NCBI RefSeq assembly: GCF_947251545.1 | Contig: NZ_OX366362.1 | Coordinates: 1,240,001-1,304,000, forward strand | Reading direction: 5' to 3' | Length of the DNA stretch: 64,000 nucleotides | Source: Wolbachia endosymbiont (group A) of Anomoia purmunda | GTDB lineage: Bacteria > Pseudomonadota > Alphaproteobacteria > Rickettsiales > Anaplasmataceae | Shown: positions 16,843-24,653 of the stretch, piece by piece | Layout: every line of letters begins with the position of its first letter | How positions within the stretch are numbered: the stretch's first letter is position 1 | Notes under the pieces: model-generated | What the model saw: the letters and a program-made list of their open reading frames with translations, nothing else | Told to the model about the DNA's origin: nothing | The model's database searches: none | Position numbers and translations under genes: made by a program

Positions 16843-17334
16843 ATGAAATTACAAAACTACCATATAGTTATTAAAAATGTAAAATATCAAGCTTATAGAC
16901 TGAAACTTGCTAAGTGCTTTATTAATGAAGCTCACGAAGATCTTGAGCAAGAACTCTTCTGTGAAATTTGGCCATGTCTTGATCAGTATGATGAAGATAA
17001 AAGTAGCTTTAACACTTTTGTAGCAAGACTAACTGAAAATAAAGCTATTAACCTGTTAAAGAAACAGCGATGTGCAAAACGTGACATCAATAACTATATT
17101 AGCATTGATGTAACAGAGCTACTTGAGAGTGAAATAACAAAACGCATTGATGTAGACTATATGATCTCGGTTTTACCAAAGGAATGGCAAAATATATGTG
17201 AGCAACTTAAATTTTTCAACTTACATGAAGTTGCCAAGATAAACAACGTTTCAAGAACCACTTTAAACAATATTATCAAGAAGATACGTGCCAAACTTTC
17301 TCCTATTTACTACGCAGGCAAAAAGAAAAATTGA
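16843..17334 (+). CDS. Sigma-70/ECF-like RNA polymerase sigma factor, phage-encoded
   Basis: I use the ATG at 16843 (MKLQNYHIVIKN), preceded by AAGGAA, rather than the upstream start at 16771, whose extra residues look like noise; this gives 163 residues. The region 'EDLEQELFCEIWPCLDQYDE' through 'SFNTFVARLTENKAINLLKK' (about residues 30-77) matches ECF sigma region 2, including core-binding and -10 recognition helices. A C-terminal helix-turn-helix ('LHEVAKINNVSRTTLNNIIK') is in place of region 4, after 'MISVLPKEWQNICEQLKFF'. It could direct host polymerase to phage promoters. The family call is from pattern only; a sigma-like regulator is the safest name. Confidence 0.7.
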   Translation: MKLQNYHIVIKNVKYQAYRLKLAKCFINEAHEDLEQELFCEIWPCLDQYDEDKSSFNTFVARLTENKAINLLKKQRCAKRDINNYISIDVTELLESEITKRIDVDYMISVLPKEWQNICEQLKFFNLHEVAKINNVSRTTLNNIIKKIRAKLSPIYYAGKKKN

Positions 17335-17359
17335 ACAAAATTTTTGCCTTTCTTGTATA
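17331..17359 (+). promoter_or_regulatory. Promoter-like element B (TTGAAC-N17-TGTATA)
   Basis: TTGAAC (17331-17336) overlaps the stop codon of the sigma-like gene; 17 nt later comes TGTATA (17354-17359) within the perfect palindrome TGTATATATATACA (17354-17367). The following gene starts 26 nt after the -10-like hexamer, the same distance as at element A. Confidence 0.65.
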
Positions 17360-17385
17360 TATATACATCGTAGCATGGATAAATA

Positions 17386-18183
17386 ATGGTTCTTACAATT
17401 TTGAATAATAATGAAAGATTGCAAACAATATCAACTGTAAAAATGGTCATCTTTGGTCCTTATGGTATTGGTAAAACAAGTCTCCCAAAGACCGTAGATG
17501 AACCAACACTTTGCCTTGATTTTGAAGCAGGGCTTCTTGCCGTTCAAGACTGGCAAGGAGATTCAATTAGCCTTCGCACTTGGAATGAAGCTAGAGATAT
17601 TGCTTGTCTTATAGGGGGGTCTAATCCTGCGCTGAAGTCTGATCAAGCATATATCCAAAGACACCATGAACATGTATCTCGTAAGTACAAAGATCTTTTT
17701 TCTGAGTTTTCTAAATACCGATGCATCTTTGTAGATAGTATAACCGTTGCTTCACGTTTATGTCTATTATGGGCAAAAATGCAACCTGAAGCTTTTTCTG
17801 AGAGATCAGGAAAGCAGGATATGAGAGCTGCCTATGGATTACTTGCTCAAGAAATGATGGCTTGGCTCAATCAATTTCAGCATATCAGAGACAAAGACAT
17901 CATCATAGTTGGTACTTTAGGTCAGTATTTAGACGATTTTAACCGTCCAAACTGGCTACCTCAATGTGAAGGAACTAAAACTGCCAGTGAAATTCCTGGG
18001 ATAGTTGATGAAGTAATTAATATGGTTGGTATAAAACAGGAGGATGGAACAGAGAAACGCTCTTTTGTTTGCCACACTTTAAATCCCTGGGGATACCCAG
18101 CTAAAGATCGCAGTGGACGCCTGAGTATGGTTGAAGAACCGCACTTGGGGAAGCTGCTTACAAAGATTAAAAGCAAGTTTTAA
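17386..18183 (+). CDS. Phage AAA/RecA-like ATPase (Sak4-like recombinase)
   Basis: A 265-residue single-domain P-loop ATPase. Walker A 'GPYGIGKTS' (24-32), Walker B with Asp117 in 'YRCIFVDSITVA', and a 'DIIIVGTLGQYLDD' strand near residue 175. Phage proteins of this size and pattern act in single-strand annealing and recombination (Sak4 group). It is first in a plus-strand cassette followed by a possible ssDNA-binding protein and two helicase/primase genes, which fits such a role. There is no obvious ribosome-binding site before ATG 17386; the leader from element B is short. Confidence 0.75.
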   Translation: MVLTILNNNERLQTISTVKMVIFGPYGIGKTSLPKTVDEPTLCLDFEAGLLAVQDWQGDSISLRTWNEARDIACLIGGSNPALKSDQAYIQRHHEHVSRKYKDLFSEFSKYRCIFVDSITVASRLCLLWAKMQPEAFSERSGKQDMRAAYGLLAQEMMAWLNQFQHIRDKDIIIVGTLGQYLDDFNRPNWLPQCEGTKTASEIPGIVDEVINMVGIKQEDGTEKRSFVCHTLNPWGYPAKDRSGRLSMVEEPHLGKLLTKIKSKF

Positions 18184-18206
18184 AATTTAAACATGGAGAA
18201 TGATAT

Positions 18207-18707
18207 ATGTTAGAAGACCTGTTAACTGACTTTAACACTGTAAAACCGCAAAGTAGATTAATACCAAAATGTACAATAGTAAAGGTAAAAATGACAATCA
18301 AGCCTGGAGGTTATGAAAATTGGTTTACTAAAAGCTATGCTACCGGCAGCATCTATTTAAACGCTGAATTTATTGTCACTGAAGGTCCATACGCAAAACG
18401 CAAGATTTTTCAAGTAATTGGTATTAAAAGTGGCAAAGCAAGCGTTGAAGGAGATACTTGGGGAGAATCTGGTCGTTCCATGTTTAGAAGTATTTTGGAG
18501 TCAGCACGAAATATTCATGCACATGACACTTCAGAGAAAGCAGTTATTGCTAGAAAAATCAACTCTATAGCTGATTTTAACGGGTTAGAGTTTACTGCAA
18601 AAGTTGGTATTGAAGCTGATAGTAGATACGGAGACAGGAACAGAATTACTGCAGTTGTTACTCCAGAACAAAACAATAGCATTGAATCTGATTGGGTCCC
18701 GTTTTGA
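18207..18707 (+). CDS. Possible phage ssDNA-binding-like protein
   Basis: I do not recognise the family with confidence. The 166-residue protein is mostly beta-strand by pattern ('IYLNAEFIVTEGPYAKRKIF', 'FNGLEFTAKVGIEADSRYGD') with an acidic-aromatic end (SDWVPF), a tail type common in SSB proteins that dock partners. It lies directly after the Sak4-like gene, where phages often encode a paired ssDNA-binding protein. A ribosome-binding site ATGGAG precedes the start. Its stop overlaps the next gene's TTG start. Confidence 0.5.
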   Translation: MLEDLLTDFNTVKPQSRLIPKCTIVKVKMTIKPGGYENWFTKSYATGSIYLNAEFIVTEGPYAKRKIFQVIGIKSGKASVEGDTWGESGRSMFRSILESARNIHAHDTSEKAVIARKINSIADFNGLEFTAKVGIEADSRYGDRNRITAVVTPEQNNSIESDWVPF

Positions 18708-19936
18708 AGTACGACGAGGAAAAGCTTTGGTCTGCTGTCGTTACTAGAGGTATTCAGGACGCAGTAGGAAAAAACCCAAAGCTAAGAGAAGAAGCAATTA
18801 ATTGGCTGAATTCAAAATCTTTTGAAACTGTTTGTGAGCTAGCTAATCTCAACTTTACACGTATGAAAAATATGTATGGGAGTTTTATGTCTAAAAAGCA
18901 AGAAAAGATAAAAGCATTATTAATTGATAATATCAAGGAGTGCCTTTCTTACCTACTTCCAAATGGTGAGTTTTACCGAGAAAAAACTTATATTGGAGAC
19001 TTAAATGGAAATACAATTACAGTTAAAATAGTAGGTAAGGAAGCTGGTGATTGGCGTAATTTTACTGAAGGAACTGGTGGTGATATTATTGATCTTTGGA
19101 TTTTAATTAAGGGTGATATATATTCTGCTAGAAAGTGGCTCAATAAAAAATCAAAGAGTGGAGAAAAAAAAGGGGGGAAAAGAGAAGAAAAAATATTTTC
19201 TGTAAAGCAGTACTTAAGTGATCAATCACCAATACCAGAAGATATAATAGCTCCACGAATTCTCACTCCAGGTGGTCTTTTAGTCATTGGTGGTACTCCA
19301 AAGGTTGGCAAAAGTTATTTTCTTCTCTCTTTGCTTGCACATCTTGCAGCAGGAGTGTCGTTTCTTAAGATGAAGTCAGCAAGGCCACTAAAAATAGTCT
19401 ATCTGCAAAATGAGATGGAGTACAATTATATCAGGGAACGCATACAACAAATCATAACTAATCAAAGGCTGCCAAATCTAGCAGAAGAAAACTTGATTGT
19501 TACTACAAAGATGAGATTAATTTTAAATGATGAAGGTATAGAGAAAATAAAAGATATTATAAAAGAAAAGTTTGATATCAAAATGATAGACCTTATCGTT
19601 TTGGATTCTCTTGACTATGAAAATATATTTTCTGGCCTGCAAAGCAGAATAGAAAGACTACGTTCTGTGATTAATCCTACAGCTGGAATAATTATCACAC
19701 GTCATACCAGAAAAGTATCCACAGCTACATTAGCAAAAAGTCCTTTTCAAGCTTTAATTGGTGCTAATGCTTTAAGAAGTTTTTATACGTCTGGTATGGT
19801 AATGTTTCAACCAAATAAACGTGCAAATGTCTTGCAAGTAGTATATGAGCTAAGAAACGGTAAATCAATACCAGCAAAATTTATTAGCAGAGTAAATGGG
19901 CGTTGGCAGAACTCTAAAGTTATAGCTACGGCTTAA
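18704..19936 (+). CDS. RepA-like hexameric helicase with primase-type N-terminus
   Basis: Start taken as TTG 18704, which overlaps the upstream stop (TTGA); 410 residues. Residues 65-140 hold a module ('YLLPNGEFYREKTYIGDLNG', 'DWRNFTEGTGGDIIDLW') that is repeated at the start of the next gene. An AAA_25/RepA ATPase follows: Walker A 'GGTPKVGKS' (196-204), Walker B 'LIVLDSLDYENI' near residue 300. It lacks a TOPRIM domain, so it should unwind DNA but not prime. It is adjacent to a related gene that has TOPRIM, suggesting ancient duplication and division of labour. Confidence 0.8.
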   Translation: MKYDEEKLWSAVVTRGIQDAVGKNPKLREEAINWLNSKSFETVCELANLNFTRMKNMYGSFMSKKQEKIKALLIDNIKECLSYLLPNGEFYREKTYIGDLNGNTITVKIVGKEAGDWRNFTEGTGGDIIDLWILIKGDIYSARKWLNKKSKSGEKKGGKREEKIFSVKQYLSDQSPIPEDIIAPRILTPGGLLVIGGTPKVGKSYFLLSLLAHLAAGVSFLKMKSARPLKIVYLQNEMEYNYIRERIQQIITNQRLPNLAEENLIVTTKMRLILNDEGIEKIKDIIKEKFDIKMIDLIVLDSLDYENIFSGLQSRIERLRSVINPTAGIIITRHTRKVSTATLAKSPFQALIGANALRSFYTSGMVMFQPNKRANVLQVVYELRNGKSIPAKFISRVNGRWQNSKVIATA

Positions 19937-19951
19937 TTTGTCTGCAAAAAC

Positions 19952-21958
19952 GTGAAAACTCAGCTTCTGCAAAACATCAGATCTTGTCTTTTTCACCTAC
20001 TACCAAGAGGAACATTTCGTGGCGATAAGTTTTATGTAGGTGATGTACAGGGTAACAAAGGCAAAAGCACTGTAATAGAGTTAACAGGTGAAAGAGCTGG
20101 ATTATGGAAAGATTTTGCAACAGGAGAAGGTGGTGACATTATTGACCTTTGGGCAACAGTACACGGGAAGAATGCGAAAACAGAATTTCCTGAAGTAATG
20201 CTCTCAATAAGTGAATGGCTTGGCATCAAAGAAAAAAATAATATTAGAGATCTAGAACAATACCTGACTTGTAGTTGGAACTACTACGATGAAAATAACC
20301 AATTGATTGTAATAGTCTACCGTTATGATCCTCCTTTAGAGAAAAAACAGTTTAAACCATTTGATGTTAAAAAACAAAGATTCAAAGAGCCAGAGATAAG
20401 GCCACTCTACAACATTCCGGGTATTTTAAGGTCCGATAAAGTTGTTCTTGTAGAAGGAGAAAAATGCGCAGAAGCACTTATAGAGAAAGGAATTACAGCT
20501 ACAACTGCGATGTTTGGAGCAAATGCGCCTATTGATAGAACAGATTGGACTCCGCTTAGAGGTAAACATGTTATCATTTGGCCAGACAACGATGAAGCAG
20601 GTAATAAATATTCCAAAAACGCTGAAAAGAAGCTTTTAGAACTTGGTGTTGCATCACTTGCTACGCTTAAGATTCCACCGAATAAACCAAGGAGTTGGGA
20701 TGCTGCTGATTGTGTGTTAGAGGGAATAAATGTTTCAGAATTTATTGAAAAAAACTCAAGAAAAATAATTATTAAACCACCACTTGATATTTTTAGCTGG
20801 AGCGTAGAGCGTTTTGTAGGTCCAGTACCAAAGCAAAGATTCTTGGTTGAAGGATTATTTCCTTTGGGTGTAACATCTATTTTGGCTGCAATGGGTGATA
20901 CTGGTAAAGGTATGCTTCTTCTTGACCTAGCCCTCAAGGTTGCAGGTAGCATAGATCAGGTATGCGGATTTGGCCAACTTGTTACTGAACACGGATCTGT
21001 TGTGGTATTTTCTGCAGAAGATGATACAAATGAAATACATCGTCGCTTAGAACGACTTGATCCAAAATGTGAAAGATTAAAATATAAAGATAGGCTATTT
21101 ATTGTACCATTACCAAACATAGGAGGATCTTTTGCCATACTTAAGAATGTTCGCGGTAAAGTTGTAGAAATATCTCCAGAATTTGAGTCGGTAATGAAGC
21201 AGCTGAGCAGGATAAAGGATTTAAAGCTCATTATATTTGATCCCCTTGCTTCTTTCATTCATGCAGATTTAAATGCTGATCCAGCAGTAGGGGATTATCT
21301 CATGTGTTTATTATCTGATTTAGCATGTAGCACTGGAGCTTCAATAATTACTGCACATCATATGAGAAAGCTGAAGGGAGAAAAGCCTATATCAACAGTA
21401 GAGCAAGCACGAGATGCTATTCGAGGTACTTCTGCTCTCGTAAATGGAGTTAGGTGTTCTTTTGCTTTTTGGCCTATTGAGGATATAACTAAACCAATGA
21501 TTTTTAGATCAATTGGAAAAATCCCAAGACAAAATGCCTTATTTTATGGAGCTGTTGTTAAGGCAAATGGCCTGGCTGATCGTACTGTACGTACTTATCT
21601 GAGAAATGAAGAAACAGGGCTATTAGAAAACATCACTGAACAATTAAAAGCTCAAAATACTAGTGATAAGGATCTTAAAATATATCTTATTGATTCAATT
21701 GCGCGAGCTGCTATTTCAGGACATCCATTTACTCACACAGGAAGTGCAGGAATACATAAACAACGACATAGACTGCCTGAAGTTTTTCATAGTATGGGAA
21801 GAGATAGACTAGAGCGTATAGTTCAAGAGCTTTTACAAGCAAAGCAAATAGTTAAAGGAATGGCTAATGGTTCAAAAGAAGATAAATGGCTTGATGTAAA
21901 AACAGGACCATTTGCACGTGGAGTTGGAAAATTTACTCATGGAGCTGAAAATTTTTAA
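19952..21958 (+). CDS. Phage TOPRIM primase-helicase
   Basis: GTG start at 19952; 668 residues. Domain order: an N-terminal module shared with the preceding gene ('DFATGEGGDIIDLW', 53-66); a TOPRIM domain with Glu168 in 'VVLVEGEKCAEAL' and the acidic 'WPDNDEAG' (210-217); a RepA-type ATPase with Walker A 'AMGDTGKGM' around 314-322 and 'KLIIFDPLASF' as Walker B; a C-terminal tail with helix-turn-helix-like pattern. It would prime and unwind phage DNA. It is the last gene of the plus cassette and converges with the next minus-strand gene, 12 nt away. Confidence 0.87.
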   Translation: MKTQLLQNIRSCLFHLLPRGTFRGDKFYVGDVQGNKGKSTVIELTGERAGLWKDFATGEGGDIIDLWATVHGKNAKTEFPEVMLSISEWLGIKEKNNIRDLEQYLTCSWNYYDENNQLIVIVYRYDPPLEKKQFKPFDVKKQRFKEPEIRPLYNIPGILRSDKVVLVEGEKCAEALIEKGITATTAMFGANAPIDRTDWTPLRGKHVIIWPDNDEAGNKYSKNAEKKLLELGVASLATLKIPPNKPRSWDAADCVLEGINVSEFIEKNSRKIIIKPPLDIFSWSVERFVGPVPKQRFLVEGLFPLGVTSILAAMGDTGKGMLLLDLALKVAGSIDQVCGFGQLVTEHGSVVVFSAEDDTNEIHRRLERLDPKCERLKYKDRLFIVPLPNIGGSFAILKNVRGKVVEISPEFESVMKQLSRIKDLKLIIFDPLASFIHADLNADPAVGDYLMCLLSDLACSTGASIITAHHMRKLKGEKPISTVEQARDAIRGTSALVNGVRCSFAFWPIEDITKPMIFRSIGKIPRQNALFYGAVVKANGLADRTVRTYLRNEETGLLENITEQLKAQNTSDKDLKIYLIDSIARAAISGHPFTHTGSAGIHKQRHRLPEVFHSMGRDRLERIVQELLQAKQIVKGMANGSKEDKWLDVKTGPFARGVGKFTHGAENF

Positions 21959-21970
21959 AATCAGGAAATT

Positions 21971-23080
21971 CTATTTTTTTATAGTCAAAGTAAAAGGGTT
22001 AATACGATAACCATGTGATGATCTTTGCCAACCAAGTGTTTGTATTACATCATCACGTTCAATATTTAATCCTAATTTCTCAGCAAGTGCAGATTTGATT
22101 GTTCTTTGCATCTTATTTAATGGTTTTCTGATTTGTTGTTCTAAATCTGCTTCTAAACTAAGTCCCAAGAGTTTTTCTAACTGATTAATATTGAGAAGCG
22201 TATGTTTTTCAGGTGGTAACTCTTTCTCGCAGTCATGTAAAAATTGCCTAAATAATATTCGAAAAATATTAAGACATGATACAGCTTTTTTATTTATAAC
22301 TTCAATACTATTAACATATACCATACCTTTAACTACCTGTAACTCCAAAAGCTTTGTTGGCACAATTGGTTCAACACGTTTAAGCGAAATATATGAAGCT
22401 GGTAAAACTTGCAAAGAAGTATTTTCTACTACCTCTGGTACTCCTCTTTTAGCTGCTTCTTGAAATATCTCAGTTAAAGTCTTAAGCTGACAAAACAGTT
22501 CTACCATTGGCACTACATATAGGCTCAATAATAGATTAGGTATATCTTTTTTTAGAGTGATGAGAACTGTCGGATGGACTCTAAGTTTATCTATAGTTAA
22601 AAATATCGCATCAGTACAAAAATCAAGGATTATTAGATTTACAATACGACCTTGATTACAAATATAATAAACTCCTTTTTCCACTTTTTCCCACATAAGT
22701 CTTGAATCATTCAACTTAGTTTCAAACCAGTCTATGATTCTCTCTGTATTTAAGTATATAGATAAGAGATGAAATCTCTGTTTTTGATAAGTATTAGGCA
22801 GAATATGACGAGAACAGTTTTCACAAATAGCGTCATCACATACTTCATCAAAGTCTGGATCAATGAAAATCTCATTGCTACAACTTGAATCAATTACATT
22901 TGGCCAATCAAGATAATCTTCTTCACAAGAGCAAACAATATAATACCTTTCTTGCATTTGTATCCATCCAAGATCAAATAAGTATCTTGCTGCTTTAATG
23001 TGATTTTGACTTGGATTAACCCAAGAACTATTTGAACTTAAAAGATCAGCAATTTGCTTGTGAAAGGATCTTAAGGCCAT
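21971..23080 (-). CDS. Unknown phage protein, second gene of a divergent two-gene operon
   Basis: I do not recognise this 369-residue protein. Visible features: an N-terminal winged-helix-like stretch ('HKQIADLLSSNSSWVNPSQN', 'AARYLFDLGWIQ'); Cys-rich positions 'CSCEEDY', 'CDDAICENCSRH' (about residues 49-92) that could bind zinc; a central alpha/beta region ('LIILDFCTDAIFLTIDKL'); and a C-terminal segment ending 'DVIQTLGWQRSSHGYRINPF', which resembles a winged-helix wing. The start overlaps the end of the upstream gene by 35 nt, so the two are co-translated. DNA binding and a regulatory role are plausible inferences, no more. Confidence 0.75.
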   Translation of the reverse strand: MALRSFHKQIADLLSSNSSWVNPSQNHIKAARYLFDLGWIQMQERYYIVCSCEEDYLDWPNVIDSSCSNEIFIDPDFDEVCDDAICENCSRHILPNTYQKQRFHLLSIYLNTERIIDWFETKLNDSRLMWEKVEKGVYYICNQGRIVNLIILDFCTDAIFLTIDKLRVHPTVLITLKKDIPNLLLSLYVVPMVELFCQLKTLTEIFQEAAKRGVPEVVENTSLQVLPASYISLKRVEPIVPTKLLELQVVKGMVYVNSIEVINKKAVSCLNIFRILFRQFLHDCEKELPPEKHTLLNINQLEKLLGLSLEADLEQQIRKPLNKMQRTIKSALAEKLGLNIERDDVIQTLGWQRSSHGYRINPFTLTIKK

Positions 23081-24242
23081 AGGATTGTTCCATATGTTTC
23101 TTTAGCTCCTCTCTTTCTTTTTTATTGAGCGGATGCTCTGAATAATAAATTTCCCCACTTGATTTGAAAGAAAATGTTACCTTTTTGTTTTGGAACATTA
23201 CTTTAGCTGATTGAATAGATTGTAGTATGTTGCCAATAGATGGCTTTAAAATATGTAACTCTGGTGCAATAGGATCATACGGCTTTACACTTAAAGTAAG
23301 ATATGTATTACTATTTTTAAAATAATCTGACTTAAAATTTAACTCAAATATACAAATATTAGGATCAGAACCCTCTATACATGTTTGAAGAAATTTGTGC
23401 ACTTGTAGTGGAAAGTTCTTATCTTGTATATTTATAAAAGTACATTCGCAGTCAAAATACCCACTTACAATGCTATTTGCTATTTCCACAGCTTTATTAG
23501 TATTTTTAGCACAGAGATTAACCTCAGTACCATCGAGCGAAAAATCTAAAATCATCCACTCAGGTTTATGACCATAAACAACTTTATTTGAATTAAGCAG
23601 TAAATCCATGTCACTTCCTCGACGTACAAACATATATATTCGATCTTGATGATGGAAAAAACCCTGCAATTGGTTTTCAAACTTAAGTATCTGCTCTACA
23701 GCTTTTTGTGACATAAATGCCTTGAATGAAGTATTTATTTGTCTTGGTGGTTTCTGCAAAGCAAATGATACGAAGCCTTTCTTTTGCACTTTATCAAAGT
23801 GATAGACAGATTTTAGAAGTTCACAATTTATGTGAAATAGTAAAAACAATAAGGATCTTTTATCATACTTGGTATTATTTTTTATCAGATACGATCTCAT
23901 TAACTTCTCAGTCAGAGCAAATCTTGCTACTTCACTGACTGTAGCCTCAAGTTTTGTACGATCAAAGTGGCTAATGAGATAATAGTTAAAAAGAGAGTCA
24001 GAGTAACCGGTAAGTATCTTACGTTTTTGTTGAGTAGATCTATCATCGTAGTCTCCATCTTGAAAAAGCTGCCCATTTAAATGACTTTTAAAGCAATGCT
24101 GAAAAATGATGCTCAGTTGTTTACCAGAAAGAGAATCTAACCAAGACTGACGTATCTTTGAATCTTGAAAGCGATCTAGTAAAAGATTAACAGGAACTTC
24201 TAAATCACTCTCCCAAAATTTGTAACTTGGATGAATATTCAT
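23046..24242 (-). CDS. Unknown phage protein, first gene of a divergent two-gene operon
   Basis: I do not recognise this 398-residue protein. It has no transmembrane segment or signal peptide, an N-terminal helical region ('VPVNLLLDRFQDSKIRQSWL'), and a C-terminal half dominated by alternating strands ('ICIFELNFKSDYF', 'TYLTLSVKPYDP', 'VTFSFKSSGEIYYSEHPLNK'). ATG at 24242 lies 19 nt after a near-consensus -10 (TATAAT, minus strand), which overlaps a palindrome. The operon is opposite to the replication cassette and shares an intergenic region with the integrase, the usual place for phage repressors, immunity or defence cargo. Confidence 0.75.
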   Translation of the reverse strand: MNIHPSYKFWESDLEVPVNLLLDRFQDSKIRQSWLDSLSGKQLSIIFQHCFKSHLNGQLFQDGDYDDRSTQQKRKILTGYSDSLFNYYLISHFDRTKLEATVSEVARFALTEKLMRSYLIKNNTKYDKRSLLFLLFHINCELLKSVYHFDKVQKKGFVSFALQKPPRQINTSFKAFMSQKAVEQILKFENQLQGFFHHQDRIYMFVRRGSDMDLLLNSNKVVYGHKPEWMILDFSLDGTEVNLCAKNTNKAVEIANSIVSGYFDCECTFINIQDKNFPLQVHKFLQTCIEGSDPNICIFELNFKSDYFKNSNTYLTLSVKPYDPIAPELHILKPSIGNILQSIQSAKVMFQNKKVTFSFKSSGEIYYSEHPLNKKEREELKKHMEQSYGLKILSQANC

Positions 24243-24258
24243 AACAGATTAAATAAGC

Positions 24259-24289
24259 CATATTATACATAATATGACAATTCAAGCAA
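24259..24289 (-). promoter_or_regulatory. Promoter with palindromic operator-like site for the unknown operon
   Basis: Minus strand: -35-like TTGCTT (24289-24284), 16 nt, -10 TATAAT (24267-24262), 19 nt before the ATG at 24242. The -10 lies inside a palindrome with perfect 8-bp arms, CATATTAT-AC-ATAATATG (24259-24276). Repressor binding there would block the promoter. The -35 is only 7 nt from the -35 of the divergent element C. Confidence 0.6.
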
Positions 24290-24296
24290 AGATTTT

Positions 24297-24325
24297 TTGG
24301 ACATAATTTTTTCAAATCTTGTATA
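24297..24325 (+). promoter_or_regulatory. Promoter-like element C (TTGGAC-N17-TGTATA), towards integrase
   Basis: Plus strand: TTGGAC (24297-24302), 17 nt, TGTATA (24320-24325), with flanks nearly identical to element A. It reads towards a good AAGGAG (24333-24338) that is followed by GTG and an immediate stop (24346-24354), then the small frame at 24438 and the integrase. The tiny frame after the AAGGAG may be a leader or a gene remnant. Confidence 0.65.
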
Positions 24326-24437
24326 TTTAATTAAGGAGAATTTTTGTGAACTAGATAGCTTTCTTAAATAAGGTGTGCATAGGTTTAGTTTAATAGAAGT
24401 CTCCTAACCTTATAAAAAAACTCACAGGAAGAAAAAC

Positions 24438-24653
24438 ATGCAAAAAGGGGAATTAACTATTAATTGCCGTTATGAACCTCACAGGTTAGCGGGTACATAT
24501 TTGGCAAATGCCTATGAACAATTATTGAAATGTAAAACAAAGGAGGTAGAAGAAAATGACAACGGTAAGCTTGTATGCAAGAGTTTCATCAAGACAACAG
24601 GCACAGGAGAATACGATAGAGAGTCAGATTGTAGAATTGGAGCGTCGCATTAG
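24438..24653 (+). CDS. Possible small protein overlapping integrase start
   Basis: A 71-codon frame with a reasonable ribosome-binding site (AGGAAG, 7 nt before ATG). Its first 39 codons lie upstream of the integrase and read 'MQKGELTINCRYEPHRLAGT' and 'YLANAYEQLLKC', a plausible helical peptide; the rest overlaps the integrase in another frame and looks like chance. A coupled small regulator, such as a recombination directionality factor, is one possibility, but no family signature is visible. Confidence 0.4.
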   Translation: MQKGELTINCRYEPHRLAGTYLANAYEQLLKCKTKEVEENDNGKLVCKSFIKTTGTGEYDRESDCRIGASH

